The notes under the pieces were generated by a model. The model was given only the letters and a program-made list of their open reading frames with translations, was not told where the DNA came from and did no database searches. The position numbers were made by a program, and so were the translations under genes. Source: Cryobacterium flavum (GTDB lineage: Bacteria > Actinomycetota > Actinomycetes > Actinomycetales > Microbacteriaceae). From it: a stretch of 64,000 nucleotides of DNA. Position 1 is the stretch's first letter. Each line of letters begins with the position of its first letter. Of the stretch, positions 35,267 to 43,820 are shown in pieces. The DNA is taken from contig NZ_FNIB01000001.1 of assembly GCF_900103805.1 (NCBI RefSeq), forward strand, positions 62,001 through 126,000. The letters run 5' to 3'.

Positions 35267-36262
35267 ATGCGTCATTCTCGTTTTCTGTTCATCGGCGTGG
35301 CCACCAGCGCCGCTCTGCTGCTCAGCGGATGCGCCGCCGCCGCAACACCGGCCGCCACCCCGGCCGAGTCCCCCGCTGCCAGTGCGAGCTACCCGGTCAC
35401 CGTGGAGAATTGCGGCACGAACCTCACCGTCACGAAGGCACCCGAGCGGATCGTGTCGATCAAGTCGTCGGCGACCGAGCTGTTGCTCGCACTCGGCCTC
35501 GGCGACCGGATCGTCGGGTCGGCCTTTCTCGACGGTCCGCTGCCCTCGGAACTCGCCACCGCGGGCGCCGACCTCAACGTGGTCAGCGACTTTCTGCCCG
35601 GCCAGGAGGTGGTACTCGGCCTGAACCCCGACTTCATCTACGGCGGCTGGGAATCCAACTTCAGCACCGACGGTGTGGGCGAACGCGACGCCCTGACGGC
35701 GCTCGGCGTCGGCACGTACGTCTCACCGGCAGCGTGCAAGGGCGACTTCATGCCGAACCCGCTCACCTTCGACTCGGTGTTCACCGAGATCGAGGAAGCC
35801 GGCGCAATCTTTGGCGTCGAGTCCGCCGCCGCCAAGCTGGTCAGCACCCTGAACGACGACCTCGCCGGACTGACGCCGTCGACCGCCGGAACCACCACGG
35901 CCCTCTGGTACTCCAGCGGCACCACCACCCCCTACGTGGGCGCCGGCATCGGCTCACCCGAAATGATCATGGACGCCGCCGGGCTCACCAATATCTTTGC
36001 CGATGTGCGCGACACCTGGACCTCGGTGGGCTGGGAATCGATCATCGAGGCCAACCCGAGCGTCATCGTGCTCGTCGACGCCACCTGGAACACCGCCGCC
36101 TCGAAGATCGCCCACCTCGAATCGGACCCGGCCACCCAGGTCCTCGATGCGGTGAAGAACCAGCGTTACATCATTTTGCCGTTCGCCTCCACCGAGGCCG
36201 GGATCCGCAACGTAGAAGCGGCGTCGTCGACGATCACCCAGTTAGCCGACCTGAACGAGTGA
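35267..36262 (+). CDS. Putative F420-0 ABC transporter substrate-binding lipoprotein
   Basis: This 331-residue lipoprotein starts at ATG 35267 (35255 is possible) and has a signal peptide with lipobox LLLSGC. The mature protein has the helical-backbone FecB/BtuF fold: PERIVSIKSSATELLLALG near residue 62, then VGWESIIEANPSVIVLVDA in the second lobe. It matches the actinobacterial family predicted, from gene context, to bind the F420 precursor F420-0. The adjacent permease, ATPase and cofD genes agree. A cobalamin or siderophore ligand is the fallback reading. Confidence 0.8.
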   Translation: MRHSRFLFIGVATSAALLLSGCAAAATPAATPAESPAASASYPVTVENCGTNLTVTKAPERIVSIKSSATELLLALGLGDRIVGSAFLDGPLPSELATAGADLNVVSDFLPGQEVVLGLNPDFIYGGWESNFSTDGVGERDALTALGVGTYVSPAACKGDFMPNPLTFDSVFTEIEEAGAIFGVESAAAKLVSTLNDDLAGLTPSTAGTTTALWYSSGTTTPYVGAGIGSPEMIMDAAGLTNIFADVRDTWTSVGWESIIEANPSVIVLVDATWNTAASKIAHLESDPATQVLDAVKNQRYIILPFASTEAGIRNVEAASSTITQLADLNE

Positions 36263-36277
36263 TCTCCTCCCCCGTGA

Positions 36278-36338
36278 CGCGAAAGCGGGTGAAGTGTTGC
36301 TTCAGCAGGGTTGAGGCAACAATTCACCCGCTGTCGCG
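36278..36338. repeat. Palindrome related to copies 1-4 but with a different core
   Basis: 27-bp inverted arms (36278-36304 and 36312-36338) with three mismatches flank a 7-base loop, the same dimensions as repeat copy 1. The outer CGCGAAAGCG and the AAGTG block are shared with copies 1-4, while the inner GCCCGATTG is replaced and the T tract is lost. It lies between the substrate-binding protein and permease genes of one operon, so it may modulate rather than end transcription. Confidence 0.75.
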
Positions 36339-36356
36339 AACCTGGCGGGGGCTCGC

Positions 36357-37373
36357 GTGACCCGGAGTGCGTACCTCGGGTGGTTCGTTGCGGCCTCTAT
36401 CGCGCTCATTCTCGTGTGCGCGGTCGCGGTGACCATTGGGCCGGCAGCCGTCAGCCTCGCGCAGGTGGCGGGCAGCATCGGCGCCCACCTCGGGCTCGCG
36501 GCCCCGCCGGTACCAGTGTTGGTCGACTCGATCGTCTGGCAGCTGCGGCTCCCCCGAGTGCTCACGGCCGCGCTGGTCGGCGCCGGCCTCGCCCTCAGCG
36601 GCGCGGTGATGCAGAGCGTGACGCGCAACCCCCTCGCCGACCCGTACCTGCTCGGGTTGTCGAGCGGGGCATCCGTCGGAGCGGTGTGCGTGGTCATTCT
36701 CGGCATCGGATTCGCCTTGCCGGCCGCAGCCTTTCTCGGCGCGCTGCTCGCTCTTGTCGCCACGCTCAGCATCGCCCGGGTCGGTGGCACGATCACCCCG
36801 GTGCGGGCCGTGCTCGCCGGGCTGGCCATCGCCCAGCTCGCCGGCGCGCTGACCTCGTTCATCATCTTCTGGGCCGCCAAGGGCGACTCCTACCGGGAGA
36901 TTCTCAACTGGCTGCTCGGCTCCGTGGCCGGCGCCACCTGGGAGAGTGTCGCGATCGCCGGAACGGCCGTTTTGGTCGTGGGCACCGGCATCCTCTTGTC
37001 GGCGACTCGGCTCGACGCGTTCGCGTTCGGTGACACCTCGGCGGCGAGCCTCGGTATCAACGTGAACCGCACCCGCTGGGCGCTGCTCGGATCGGTGGCC
37101 TTGCTGACCGGTGCCATGGTGGCCGTCAGCGGATCGATCGGGTTCGTGGGGCTTATCCTGCCGCACCTCGTGCGCGGCGTCAGCGGGCCGGGACACCGCC
37201 GACTGCTGCCGCTCGTGGCCGTCTGCGGCGGGCTGTTCCTGGTCATTGCCGACACGCTCGCCCGCACAGTGTTCGACCCGCGCGAGCTTCCCGTGGGGAT
37301 CATCACGGCGTTCATCGGCGTGCCGGTGTTCATTCTGCTGATCAAGAGAAAGAAGTCGCACCTGTGGGCGTAG
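36357..37373 (+). CDS. Putative F420-0 ABC transporter permease (FecCD/BtuC-like)
   Basis: This 338-residue permease has about ten membrane helices of the FecCD type. LRLPRVLTAALVGAGLALSG near residue 61 and GFVGLILPHLVRGVSGPGHR near residue 262 are the usual family markers, the latter being the ATPase-contacting loop. Translation begins at GTG 36357. Its 3' end overlaps the ATPase gene by 10 bp. Position between the binding protein and cofD supports transport of an F420 intermediate. Confidence 0.85.
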   Translation: MTRSAYLGWFVAASIALILVCAVAVTIGPAAVSLAQVAGSIGAHLGLAAPPVPVLVDSIVWQLRLPRVLTAALVGAGLALSGAVMQSVTRNPLADPYLLGLSSGASVGAVCVVILGIGFALPAAAFLGALLALVATLSIARVGGTITPVRAVLAGLAIAQLAGALTSFIIFWAAKGDSYREILNWLLGSVAGATWESVAIAGTAVLVVGTGILLSATRLDAFAFGDTSAASLGINVNRTRWALLGSVALLTGAMVAVSGSIGFVGLILPHLVRGVSGPGHRRLLPLVAVCGGLFLVIADTLARTVFDPRELPVGIITAFIGVPVFILLIKRKKSHLWA

Positions 37374-38143
37374 ACCTCGACCAGCTGTCGTTCTCGATCG
37401 ACGGCACCAGAATTCTGCGGAACGTCTCAGCGTCGCTGCCCACCGGCAGCGTCACCGGCCTGCTCGGCCCGAACGGCGCCGGCAAGTCCACCCTGCTACG
37501 GCTCATTGCCGGCATCGACAAAGCGGATGCCGGCACCGCCGCCCTCGACGGCGTCTCGGTCGGGTCACTGAACCGGCGCGACGCGGCCCGACGCATCGCC
37601 CTGCTGGAACAGAATGCTGCACCGAGCGTGGAGCTGACCGTGCTCGAAGTCGTGCTGCTCGGGCGCATTCCGCACCGCACCAGGCTCATGGGCTCCTTCA
37701 GCGGCGACGAGGATCGCGCCGTCGCTCTCGATGCCCTCGAGGCGGTAGGTGCCCTAGCGCTCGCCGACCGGTCCTGGCACACCCTGAGCGGCGGGCAGCA
37801 GCAGCGCGTGCAGATCGCGCGGGCCATGGCGCAGCAACCGAGCCTGTTGCTGCTCGACGAACCGACCAACCATCTCGACGTGAGCGCCCAGCTTTCGCTG
37901 CTCGGCCAGGTAAGGGAGCTCGGGGTGACGTCCATCATGGCCCTGCATGATCTCAATCTCGCGGCGGCGTATTGCGACCACATTCTGTTGCTCGACGGCG
38001 GCCTGCTGGTGGCCTCCGGCACGCCCGCCGAGGTGCTCACCCCGGAGATCATCGGCGCCGTCTACGGCGTGGACTGCTTCATTCTGGAGCATCCGCGCGG
38101 CGGGCATCCGGTCATCGTCTATTCGGCGGCGGTGTCGGCGTGA
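37364..38143 (+). CDS. Putative F420-0 ABC transporter ATP-binding protein
   Basis: This 259-residue ATPase of the FecE/BtuD type has Walker A GPNGAGKSTLL near residue 36, the signature TLSGGQQQRVQIARA near 141, and Walker B LLLLDEPTNHLDVS near 163. The start is GTG at 37364. The stop overlaps the cofD GTG start (GTGA at 38140-38143), so translation of cofD is coupled to the transporter. Confidence 0.9.
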   Translation: MGVDLDQLSFSIDGTRILRNVSASLPTGSVTGLLGPNGAGKSTLLRLIAGIDKADAGTAALDGVSVGSLNRRDAARRIALLEQNAAPSVELTVLEVVLLGRIPHRTRLMGSFSGDEDRAVALDALEAVGALALADRSWHTLSGGQQQRVQIARAMAQQPSLLLLDEPTNHLDVSAQLSLLGQVRELGVTSIMALHDLNLAAAYCDHILLLDGGLLVASGTPAEVLTPEIIGAVYGVDCFILEHPRGGHPVIVYSAAVSA

Positions 38144-39120
38144 AGCGAGTCACGGTTTTGGCCGGCGGCGTCGGCGGTGCCCGCTTCACTCGCGGGCTGC
38201 TCGCGCACCTCGCCGTTGTCGCCCCGGACGCGGCCGTGACGGTGATCGTGAACACCGGCGATGACATGTGGCTCGACGGGCTGCGAATCTGCCCCGATCT
38301 CGACACCGTCATGTACACACTCGGCGGCGGCATCAACGAGGAGCAGGGCTGGGGGCGCCCCGACGAATCCCGGCGCGCGTCGGCGGAGATCGCCGCCTAC
38401 GGCCGCGGCTGGTCGTGGTTCACCCTCGGCGACCTCGACCTGGCGACGCACATCGTGCGCACCGACCTGCTGAGAAACGGCTCAACCCTGTCGCAGGCCA
38501 CCGAATTTCTGTGCCGCCGCTGGCAGCCCGGGGTGCGCTTGCTTCCCATGAGCGACCAGCCGGTCGAAACCCACGTATGCCTCGCCGAGAATATCGATGA
38601 TCACACGGCGGGCGACTATATTCACTTTGAAGAATGGTGGGTTCGGTATCGGGCTCGAGTGGCGATCACCGGGTTCGAGCAGCGCGGACTGGCCGACTCG
38701 GTCGCCGCACCCGGTGTGCTCGCGGCCATCACCGAAGCCGACCTCGTGGTGCTACCACCGTCGAACCCGGTCGTGTCGGTCGGCACGATCCTGGCCGTGC
38801 CAGGCGTGCGCCAAGCCCTGCGTGCCACTCGCGCGCGCGTCGTCGGGGTATCCCCGATCATCGGCGGCGCGGCGGTGCGCGGCATGGCCGATGTCTGCCT
38901 GCACACCATCGGCGTCGAGACCAATGCTCTCGCCGTCGGTCTGCACTACGGCGCGCGCACGAACGGCGGACTGCTGGACGCCTGGCTGATCGACGAAACG
39001 GATGCCGCGGCGCTGCCCGCTCTCTTGCATGCTGGCATCCACTCTGCTGCTGCGCCGTTGTGGATGACCGACCTGCCCGCGACAACCGCGATGGCCGCGG
39101 CCGTGCTGGCTCTTGTCTGA
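38140..39120 (+). CDS. cofD: 2-phospho-L-lactate (or phosphoenolpyruvate) transferase CofD/FbiA
   Basis: CofD joins FO with the activated phospho-lactate or phosphoenolpyruvate made by CofC, giving F420-0 or dehydro-F420-0. The 326-residue protein starts at GTG 38140. Diagnostic segments are the N-terminal VLAGGVGGARFTRGL, VIVNTGDDMWLDGLRICPDLDT near residue 40 (substrate side), and VVLPPSNPVVSVGTIL near residue 210. It is the last gene of the transporter operon, before a repeat-rich spacer. Confidence 0.96.
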   Translation: MKRVTVLAGGVGGARFTRGLLAHLAVVAPDAAVTVIVNTGDDMWLDGLRICPDLDTVMYTLGGGINEEQGWGRPDESRRASAEIAAYGRGWSWFTLGDLDLATHIVRTDLLRNGSTLSQATEFLCRRWQPGVRLLPMSDQPVETHVCLAENIDDHTAGDYIHFEEWWVRYRARVAITGFEQRGLADSVAAPGVLAAITEADLVVLPPSNPVVSVGTILAVPGVRQALRATRARVVGVSPIIGGAAVRGMADVCLHTIGVETNALAVGLHYGARTNGGLLDAWLIDETDAAALPALLHAGIHSAAAPLWMTDLPATTAMAAAVLALV

Positions 39121-39170
39121 CAAGAAATCTCGCGAATCTGCATTGGTCTGGCTTCGCTCAACTGGCTGCG

Positions 39171-39316
39171 TTGATCTGGTTGAGCTGATCTGATCTGGCT
39201 GAGCTGATCTGGCTGCGTTGATCTGGCTGAGCTGATTCGGCTGACCTGATTCGGCTGACCTGATCTGGCTTGATTGATTGATTGATTGATTGATTGATCT
39301 AGCTTGATTGATTGAT
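39171..39316. repeat. Degenerate 14-bp minisatellite followed by a TGAT microsatellite
   Basis: From about 39171 to 39270 variants of TGATCTGGCTGAGC repeat in tandem (also TGATTCGGCTGACC). They run into seven exact TGAT units (39271-39298) and three more near 39305. The spacer separates cofD from the convergent DUF222/HNH gene. Pure tetranucleotide runs of this length are unusual in a high-GC genome. Confidence 0.9.
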
Positions 39317-39340
39317 TTGACCGGTGTCGCGAGCTAGACG

Positions 39341-41014
39341 TTACTTTTCCCAGGTGGGCTTCTCAACAGCGGTGGCGGCGCGGTTTTGGCCGGCGGGGCG
39401 CCAGGTGTGGGTGGGGTCGAAGATGAGGGGTCCGCGGATCCAGGGGCGTCCGTCTCGCATGTCGATGTCCCAGCCTGAGGTGTCGATGCTTGAGTGGGCG
39501 GCGTTGCAGATCAGCACGGCGTTATCGATATCGGTGAGGCCGCCCTGGCGCCAGGGGACGACGTGGTGAACCTGGGTGAGATGGGGTGGCACGGTGCAGC
39601 CGGGGATGACGCAGCCGCCATCGCGGGCGGCCAACGCTCGGCGTTGACTGGCGCTGAAGAACCGGTTGCTGGCGCCGAGGTGCAGGATTTTGCCGGTGTG
39701 GCCGAACAGGATGGGTTGGTAGCCGCCGGCGCAGATGAGTTCGTCGACTTGGTGGGGGGTGAGGGGGCCGTCGATGCCGTCGATCCAGCCGGCGCCGCGG
39801 CCGTCGAGGAGGTCGGTGATGTTGATGTGTACGAGCACGGTCGGGGCGGCTCCGCCCATCGTCGGGGTACCCGGGTGTCGGGCGGCGGCTTCGAATACGG
39901 CGCGGAGGATGCCGGCCTGCTTTTCACTACGGGAGCGGGTGTCGTCGGGTTGCTGCGGGCACGGACTGAGGAGGTGCGGACTGATCCTGTCGGACGCCCG
40001 GGTCGCGGCGCCGTCGGCGCCGGGAACCGGGTTGGCCGCGGCGGCGAACAGGTACGCGTCACTCAGTTGACCGGCACAGACGTTGCCGAGGGTGGCGCGG
40101 TCGAGGGTGGTGAACCAGCCGTTGAGGCTGTAGCCGCCATTGCTGAGGGTGCCGAAGGTGAGCCAGCTGCGCCGCTCGGTCGGGGCCTCGCCGGGCGCGC
40201 TGCCGTCGGGGGCGAGGCGAGCTTTCCACTGGATGCCCTGCTGCCGCAGCAACTCCGGCGCAAACGCGATGCCAGCACCGGGCAGGTCTTCAGTTTCGGG
40301 AGTGATCGCACCGGAGCCGCTGGCCACCAGAGAGCGTTCGACCCGGTCGAGGTCGGACACCAGCACGGAGGAGCGCAGGCCGTCGAGCACCTGCACGATC
40401 ACCCGGGCCTGTTCCAGGCCGAGCTCCCCGCCCTGCAGGGCCTCTCCGAGCACCGGGTAGGTGGGGGCCAGCGGGCGGCCGAGCAGCATCCGCTGCCCAG
40501 CCTTCTCACCGAGCACGGCCCGCTGACGTACTTCGTTGCGGGAGAGGCGGGCGAGGGCGCAGACCAGTTCGACGCCGCTGCGACAGCCGAGCCGACGGGC
40601 CAGCGTCGGCGCAGCCAGAGACGCGGCCGCACGCGCCACGCTCGGAGAAGCCGCATCAGCCGCAGCACCCTCCGGGATCACGGATTCCGCACCAGCCTTG
40701 CCCGAACCAGCCTTCTCCCGGGCTGCATTCTGCGCGGCGGCGGCGCTCTGATCAACAGCAGCCTGGGCGGCGGCTTTCGCTGCGGCAGCATCAAAGTATT
40801 CGGAGCGGCGCAGCACATCCGACGTGGAGAGCACCCGGGCCCCGTCGACGACCCGGCCCACGCTCTCCACCGCCAGCACAAGGGTCAGTGATTCTTCATC
40901 GCCCAGCAACCCGAACGACACCCCACCCAACGCCGCCAACAGAATCTCCCGAGCCTGCTCCACCGCCACAACGACGGGGTTCGAACTGGCCTCGTTCGGG
41001 TTTTCCATGAACAT
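39341..41014 (-). CDS. DUF222 protein with C-terminal HNH endonuclease domain
   Basis: The protein has about 557 residues if ATG 41014 is used (AAGGAGG lies 11 bases upstream); in-frame ATGs at 41062, 41023 and 41008 are alternatives. The N-terminal DUF222 region is helical and Ala-rich. The C-terminal HNH domain (CVIPGCTVPPHLTQVHHVVP and GGLTDIDNAVLICNAAH) has the zinc Cys residues and catalytic His. Such 13E12/DUF222-HNH genes occur in many copies in Actinobacteria and are suspected mobile or homing elements. It interrupts the F420 genes between cofD and cofC. Confidence 0.88.
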   Translation of the reverse strand: MFMENPNEASSNPVVVAVEQAREILLAALGGVSFGLLGDEESLTLVLAVESVGRVVDGARVLSTSDVLRRSEYFDAAAAKAAAQAAVDQSAAAAQNAAREKAGSGKAGAESVIPEGAAADAASPSVARAAASLAAPTLARRLGCRSGVELVCALARLSRNEVRQRAVLGEKAGQRMLLGRPLAPTYPVLGEALQGGELGLEQARVIVQVLDGLRSSVLVSDLDRVERSLVASGSGAITPETEDLPGAGIAFAPELLRQQGIQWKARLAPDGSAPGEAPTERRSWLTFGTLSNGGYSLNGWFTTLDRATLGNVCAGQLSDAYLFAAAANPVPGADGAATRASDRISPHLLSPCPQQPDDTRSRSEKQAGILRAVFEAAARHPGTPTMGGAAPTVLVHINITDLLDGRGAGWIDGIDGPLTPHQVDELICAGGYQPILFGHTGKILHLGASNRFFSASQRRALAARDGGCVIPGCTVPPHLTQVHHVVPWRQGGLTDIDNAVLICNAAHSSIDTSGWDIDMRDGRPWIRGPLIFDPTHTWRPAGQNRAATAVEKPTWEK

Positions 41015-41238
41015 GGGCGCCATTGCCTCCTTGACACCCATTCTACCGCAAATCGAACACAAAAGCGAGAGAAACTCAGAAATAGTCTTGCCAGCAAAGT
41101 TGATCGATTAATCCATGATTGCCGCTCTTAGCGCCTCTCCCGCCCGTCAATACGTAAACCGTCGCTCGCAATTCACGGCCTCAGCGTCGTGGTGCCACTT
41201 GTGCGGTTTCGAAGTAGTAGACGATTCAGTATCATGAA

Positions 41239-41895
41239 CTAGAACAGAGCGCTCGTGTGCGGCCCAAGTCCGATCAGTCGCGCGGCTTCGAGGTCGGCCG
41301 CGGTGTCGACGTCGCGCCGCAGAGACGAAGTCGGCGGCAGGTCGAGCACGACGTGTCCGTCGCCCTGGTGCGCATCGCGGGAGCCGAGACCGAACCGCGG
41401 CGTGACCGTGACTCCTACGCGGGCGAGCAGGGTCGTCGTGCCCACACCTTCGGCATCGGGCACCATCGAGCGCGGCTGCGCTGCGCCGAGCGCGAATGCA
41501 GCGTCGATGTCACCTGGCCGCAGGGCGGGCAGATCCCCGGTCATCACCGCCAGATTTACTTGGGGATAGGCGAGCCGAGCGGCAGCGATGCCCTGCACGA
41601 TCCCGGCGTTCAAGCGGGCATGCCCCGTTTCAACGACCGGCGCCTCCGGCACGATGACAGCACCGAGCCCGCCGAGCAGCGCGCCCAAACGCGCACTCGC
41701 GGTCACCACGAACACGCGCTCCACAGCGGATGCTGCCACCAGCGCCGTCACCGTGTCAAGCGCGAAAGCGTCGGCGAGCGCCGCCCGCCCCGGCCCGACA
41801 CCGAGCCGGCTCTTCGCCTCGGAGCTTCCCTTCACCGGGACGACGACGACCCAGTTATCGGCCAACGATTTCAACCCGAACGCCAACGGCGTCAT
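41239..41895 (-). CDS. cofC: 2-phospho-L-lactate / phosphoenolpyruvate guanylyltransferase CofC/FbiD
   Basis: CofC activates 2-phospholactate or PEP with GTP for transfer by CofD. The 218 residues begin at ATG 41895; the frame is open to 41991 but the extra N-terminus is unlike the family. The nucleotidyltransferase signature [17 protein letters not shown] is near residue 14, [15 protein letters not shown] near 118 and [13 protein letters not shown] near 143. Its first 41 bp overlap the end of the vapC gene in another frame, so it is probably read from the vapBC promoter. Confidence 0.92.
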   Translation of the reverse strand: MTPLAFGLKSLADNWVVVVPVKGSSEAKSRLGVGPGRAALADAFALDTVTALVAASAVERVFVVTASARLGALLGGLGAVIVPEAPVVETGHARLNAGIVQGIAAARLAYPQVNLAVMTGDLPALRPGDIDAAFALGAAQPRSMVPDAEGVGTTTLLARVGVTVTPRFGLGSRDAHQGDGHVVLDLPPTSSLRRDVDTAADLEAARLIGLGPHTSALF

Positions 41896-42268
41896 ATGTT
41901 GGCTTGGCGCGAGAATCCCGGGTGGCGAGAACACAATCGTTTTCCTGCGCCGCGAGGGCCACCACGGCGTCGTAGACGGCACCACCGGCAATGCCCAAGT
42001 TCGCGAGTAAGGCTGGCAAACGAAAGGCCGTTTCGGCGGTCATCACAAGGGGCAGAGCAAACCGCGACGCCAGGAGCCGGGCTGCCGTTTCAGGCGCAAG
42101 CCGGGCCTCGCTCGGCAATCTCGTGAGCACCGAATAAGTTTCCGCCAGAGCGTGACCCGCCAAGGCGACTTCACGCCCCTGCCACCAGTCAACGACAGCG
42201 TGGTGCGCTGGGTGGGTCGTGACGAGCAGTGGCACCGCCACACTGGTATCGAGTGCGAGCACCTTCAA
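41855..42268 (-). CDS. vapC: PIN-domain toxin (VapC-like ribonuclease)
   Basis: This 137-residue PIN protein has the acidic residues expected: Asp in [11 protein letters not shown] (residue 7), Glu in [13 protein letters not shown] near 43, and Asp residues in [11 protein letters not shown] and LATRDSRA near 99 and 117. VapC toxins cut tRNA or rRNA. Its ATG overlaps the antitoxin stop (42265-42268), a typical toxin-antitoxin arrangement. The 3' end overlaps cofC by 41 bp. Confidence 0.88.
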   Translation of the reverse strand: MKVLALDTSVAVPLLVTTHPAHHAVVDWWQGREVALAGHALAETYSVLTRLPSEARLAPETAARLLASRFALPLVMTAETAFRLPALLANLGIAGGAVYDAVVALAAQENDCVLATRDSRAKPTYDAVGVRVEIVGR

Positions 42269-42501
42269 CGACGTCCGGCATCGATCAGGCCGAACATGGT
42301 GTCATCGTCTATGGCCGTCGAGGACGTAGCGACGAGGACCCCGTCTTCGTCGACGAGCCGAGCCGTTCGCCCTGCCGGTACAACCTGCAGCCCGCTGCCG
42401 TACTGAGAAATATCCACGGTTGAACCGGGATGGAGCCCCAGCGCATCGCGCAGGGCCTTGGGAACCATGAGACGCCCGACCGCGTCGAGGGAAACTTCCA
42501 T
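42265..42501 (-). CDS. vapB: AbrB/MazE-type antitoxin (VapB-like)
   Basis: This 78-residue protein has the swapped-hairpin AbrB DNA-binding fold: [20 protein letters not shown] (residues 2-21), then [20 protein letters not shown]. The C-terminal part, ending [13 protein letters not shown], would wrap the PIN toxin. Together with vapC it forms a type II toxin-antitoxin pair that also heads the cofC transcription unit. Such antitoxins autoregulate, so cofC may be under antitoxin control. Confidence 0.87.
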   Translation of the reverse strand: MEVSLDAVGRLMVPKALRDALGLHPGSTVDISQYGSGLQVVPAGRTARLVDEDGVLVATSSTAIDDDTMFGLIDAGRR

Positions 42502-42636
42502 AGGGAATACGTTACCAGCGACTTCCCGCTCCAGCTAGGGCGATCCCTGGCGCGCCCGGCGCGCGGTAGCCTCAAGGGTCGACTGCAAACATCCGTCGAC
42601 TCGATTACGTTCGCTTTGAACGGCCCAGGAGGTTCC

Positions 42637-42987
42637 ATGTCACTCACCACTCAGTCCCGCACGTTGCCGATGGCCATCATGATCTACCTCGAACGCAGCG
42701 CCAGCGCGAAGCCCGCCTCCGCTGGAGCAACCTTCACCGAAAATGCGGTCGTCATCGATGACGGCAAGACCTACATGGGCGAGACGGCCATCACCGCCTG
42801 GCTCGCCGGCGGCGCCGCCGAATTCGAGTACACGACCACCCAGCTGCGCACCGAGAAGGACGAGTCGTCGACGACCGTCGTCAACCGCGTCGAGGGCAAC
42901 TTTCCGGGCCGCAGCGTCGACCTGAACTACCGCTTCGAGCTCGACGCCGAGAGCGGCCTGATCCAGGCCCTCACCATCTCGATCTAG
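42637..42987 (+). CDS. SnoaL/NTF2-like protein
   Basis: This 116-residue protein starts at ATG 42637, preceded by AGGAGG at 42627-42632; the longer frame from 42430 is not needed. The fold pattern ([22 protein letters not shown], then strands [20 protein letters not shown]) fits NTF2/SnoaL-like small-molecule binders; both segments are quoted only in part elsewhere. The active site is not assigned. Its stop codon overlaps that of the convergent cofE in a shared CTAG (42984-42987). Confidence 0.75.
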   Translation: MSLTTQSRTLPMAIMIYLERSASAKPASAGATFTENAVVIDDGKTYMGETAITAWLAGGAAEFEYTTTQLRTEKDESSTTVVNRVEGNFPGRSVDLNYRFELDAESGLIQALTISI

Positions 42988-43820
42988 CTTTTACCGGCCG
43001 CTGCAGCCAAGCCGGCCGCGAACCCCTCGGCATACCCTTCAGCGCGCGCTTCGGCTGTGCCGAGTCGGAACATGTCGGTGTCGCTCGGGCGCTGCAGCGC
43101 CCGAGCGCCAGCGGCGTCCAGCTCGCCGACCAGTCGTCCGAGTCCGCGCACGACGGCGACCGGGTTGCCGCTGGTCTTGCCCTTGACCAGATCGGCGGCG
43201 CCGGCGATCTCGTCGGCGATCGCCGCGACGGTGACGTCGAGGCGACGACCCGAGACATCCGCTGTGCCGCGCAGGTCGTCGAGCACGGCGAGCCCTGCCG
43301 CGCCAATGGCGATGTCGGTCTGGCCTTCCCGCCAGGGGCGCCCGGCGGTGTCCGTGATCAGCACGCCGAGGCGCAGCCCGGTGCGTTCGCGGAGGGCCGA
43401 GCAGATCGCCCGCGCCGACGCGTCCGGATCGACCGGCAACAGCAGCACCACACCCTCGGGTGCATTGCTCGTGTCGACGCCGGCCGCCGCCATGACGAGG
43501 CCCTGCCGGTTCTCGACGATGCGGGTGACCCCGCCCGGGTGCGCCCGCGATGCTACGACGCGCACGGTCTCGTCGGTAATCGCCTGTTCGCGGTCGGCGG
43601 CCTGAACGACGCGTCCCTCAGCTTTGGAGACAATCTTGCTGGTCACCGCCACAATGTCGCCGTCGGCGAGGCGGGACTGCGCGGCTTCAGCGATCAGGTC
43701 CGCGAGGTCGTCGCCGGCAGTGATCTCGCCGAAACCCCCGAGCGTGAATACTTTGAGACCGAACAGCTCCATGGCGCCCACTTCGGCGGCGGCAGCGTCG
43801 GGCAGCGAATCGTGCGGCAT
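42984..43820 (-). CDS. cofE: Coenzyme F420-0:L-glutamate ligase CofE
   Basis: CofE adds L-glutamate residues to F420-0 using GTP. The 278-residue protein begins at ATG 43820, directly after the stop of the LLM gene; ATG 43772 is an internal alternative close to the family's usual start. Diagnostic parts are [16 protein letters not shown] near residue 58, [21 protein letters not shown] near 155 (quoted as [15 protein letters not shown]), and [17 protein letters not shown] near 215. The mycobacterial homologue FbiB carries an extra nitroreductase-like domain that is absent here. Confidence 0.94.
   Translation of the reverse strand: MPHDSLPDAAAAEVGAMELFGLKVFTLGGFGEITAGDDLADLIAEAAQSRLADGDIVAVTSKIVSKAEGRVVQAADREQAITDETVRVVASRAHPGGVTRIVENRQGLVMAAAGVDTSNAPEGVVLLLPVDPDASARAICSALRERTGLRLGVLITDTAGRPWREGQTDIAIGAAGLAVLDDLRGTADVSGRRLDVTVAAIADEIAGAADLVKGKTSGNPVAVVRGLGRLVGELDAAGARALQRPSDTDMFRLGTAEARAEGYAEGFAAGLAAAAGKS

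Noticed and set aside
39171..39316. CRISPR array
   Set aside because: The tandem units are contiguous and degenerate with no unique spacers, and no cas gene is nearby.
39494..40891. 465-codon frame antisense to the DUF222/HNH gene
   Set aside because: Composition is Gly/Ala/Val-rich as expected of a shadow; the HNH domain on the other strand is clear.
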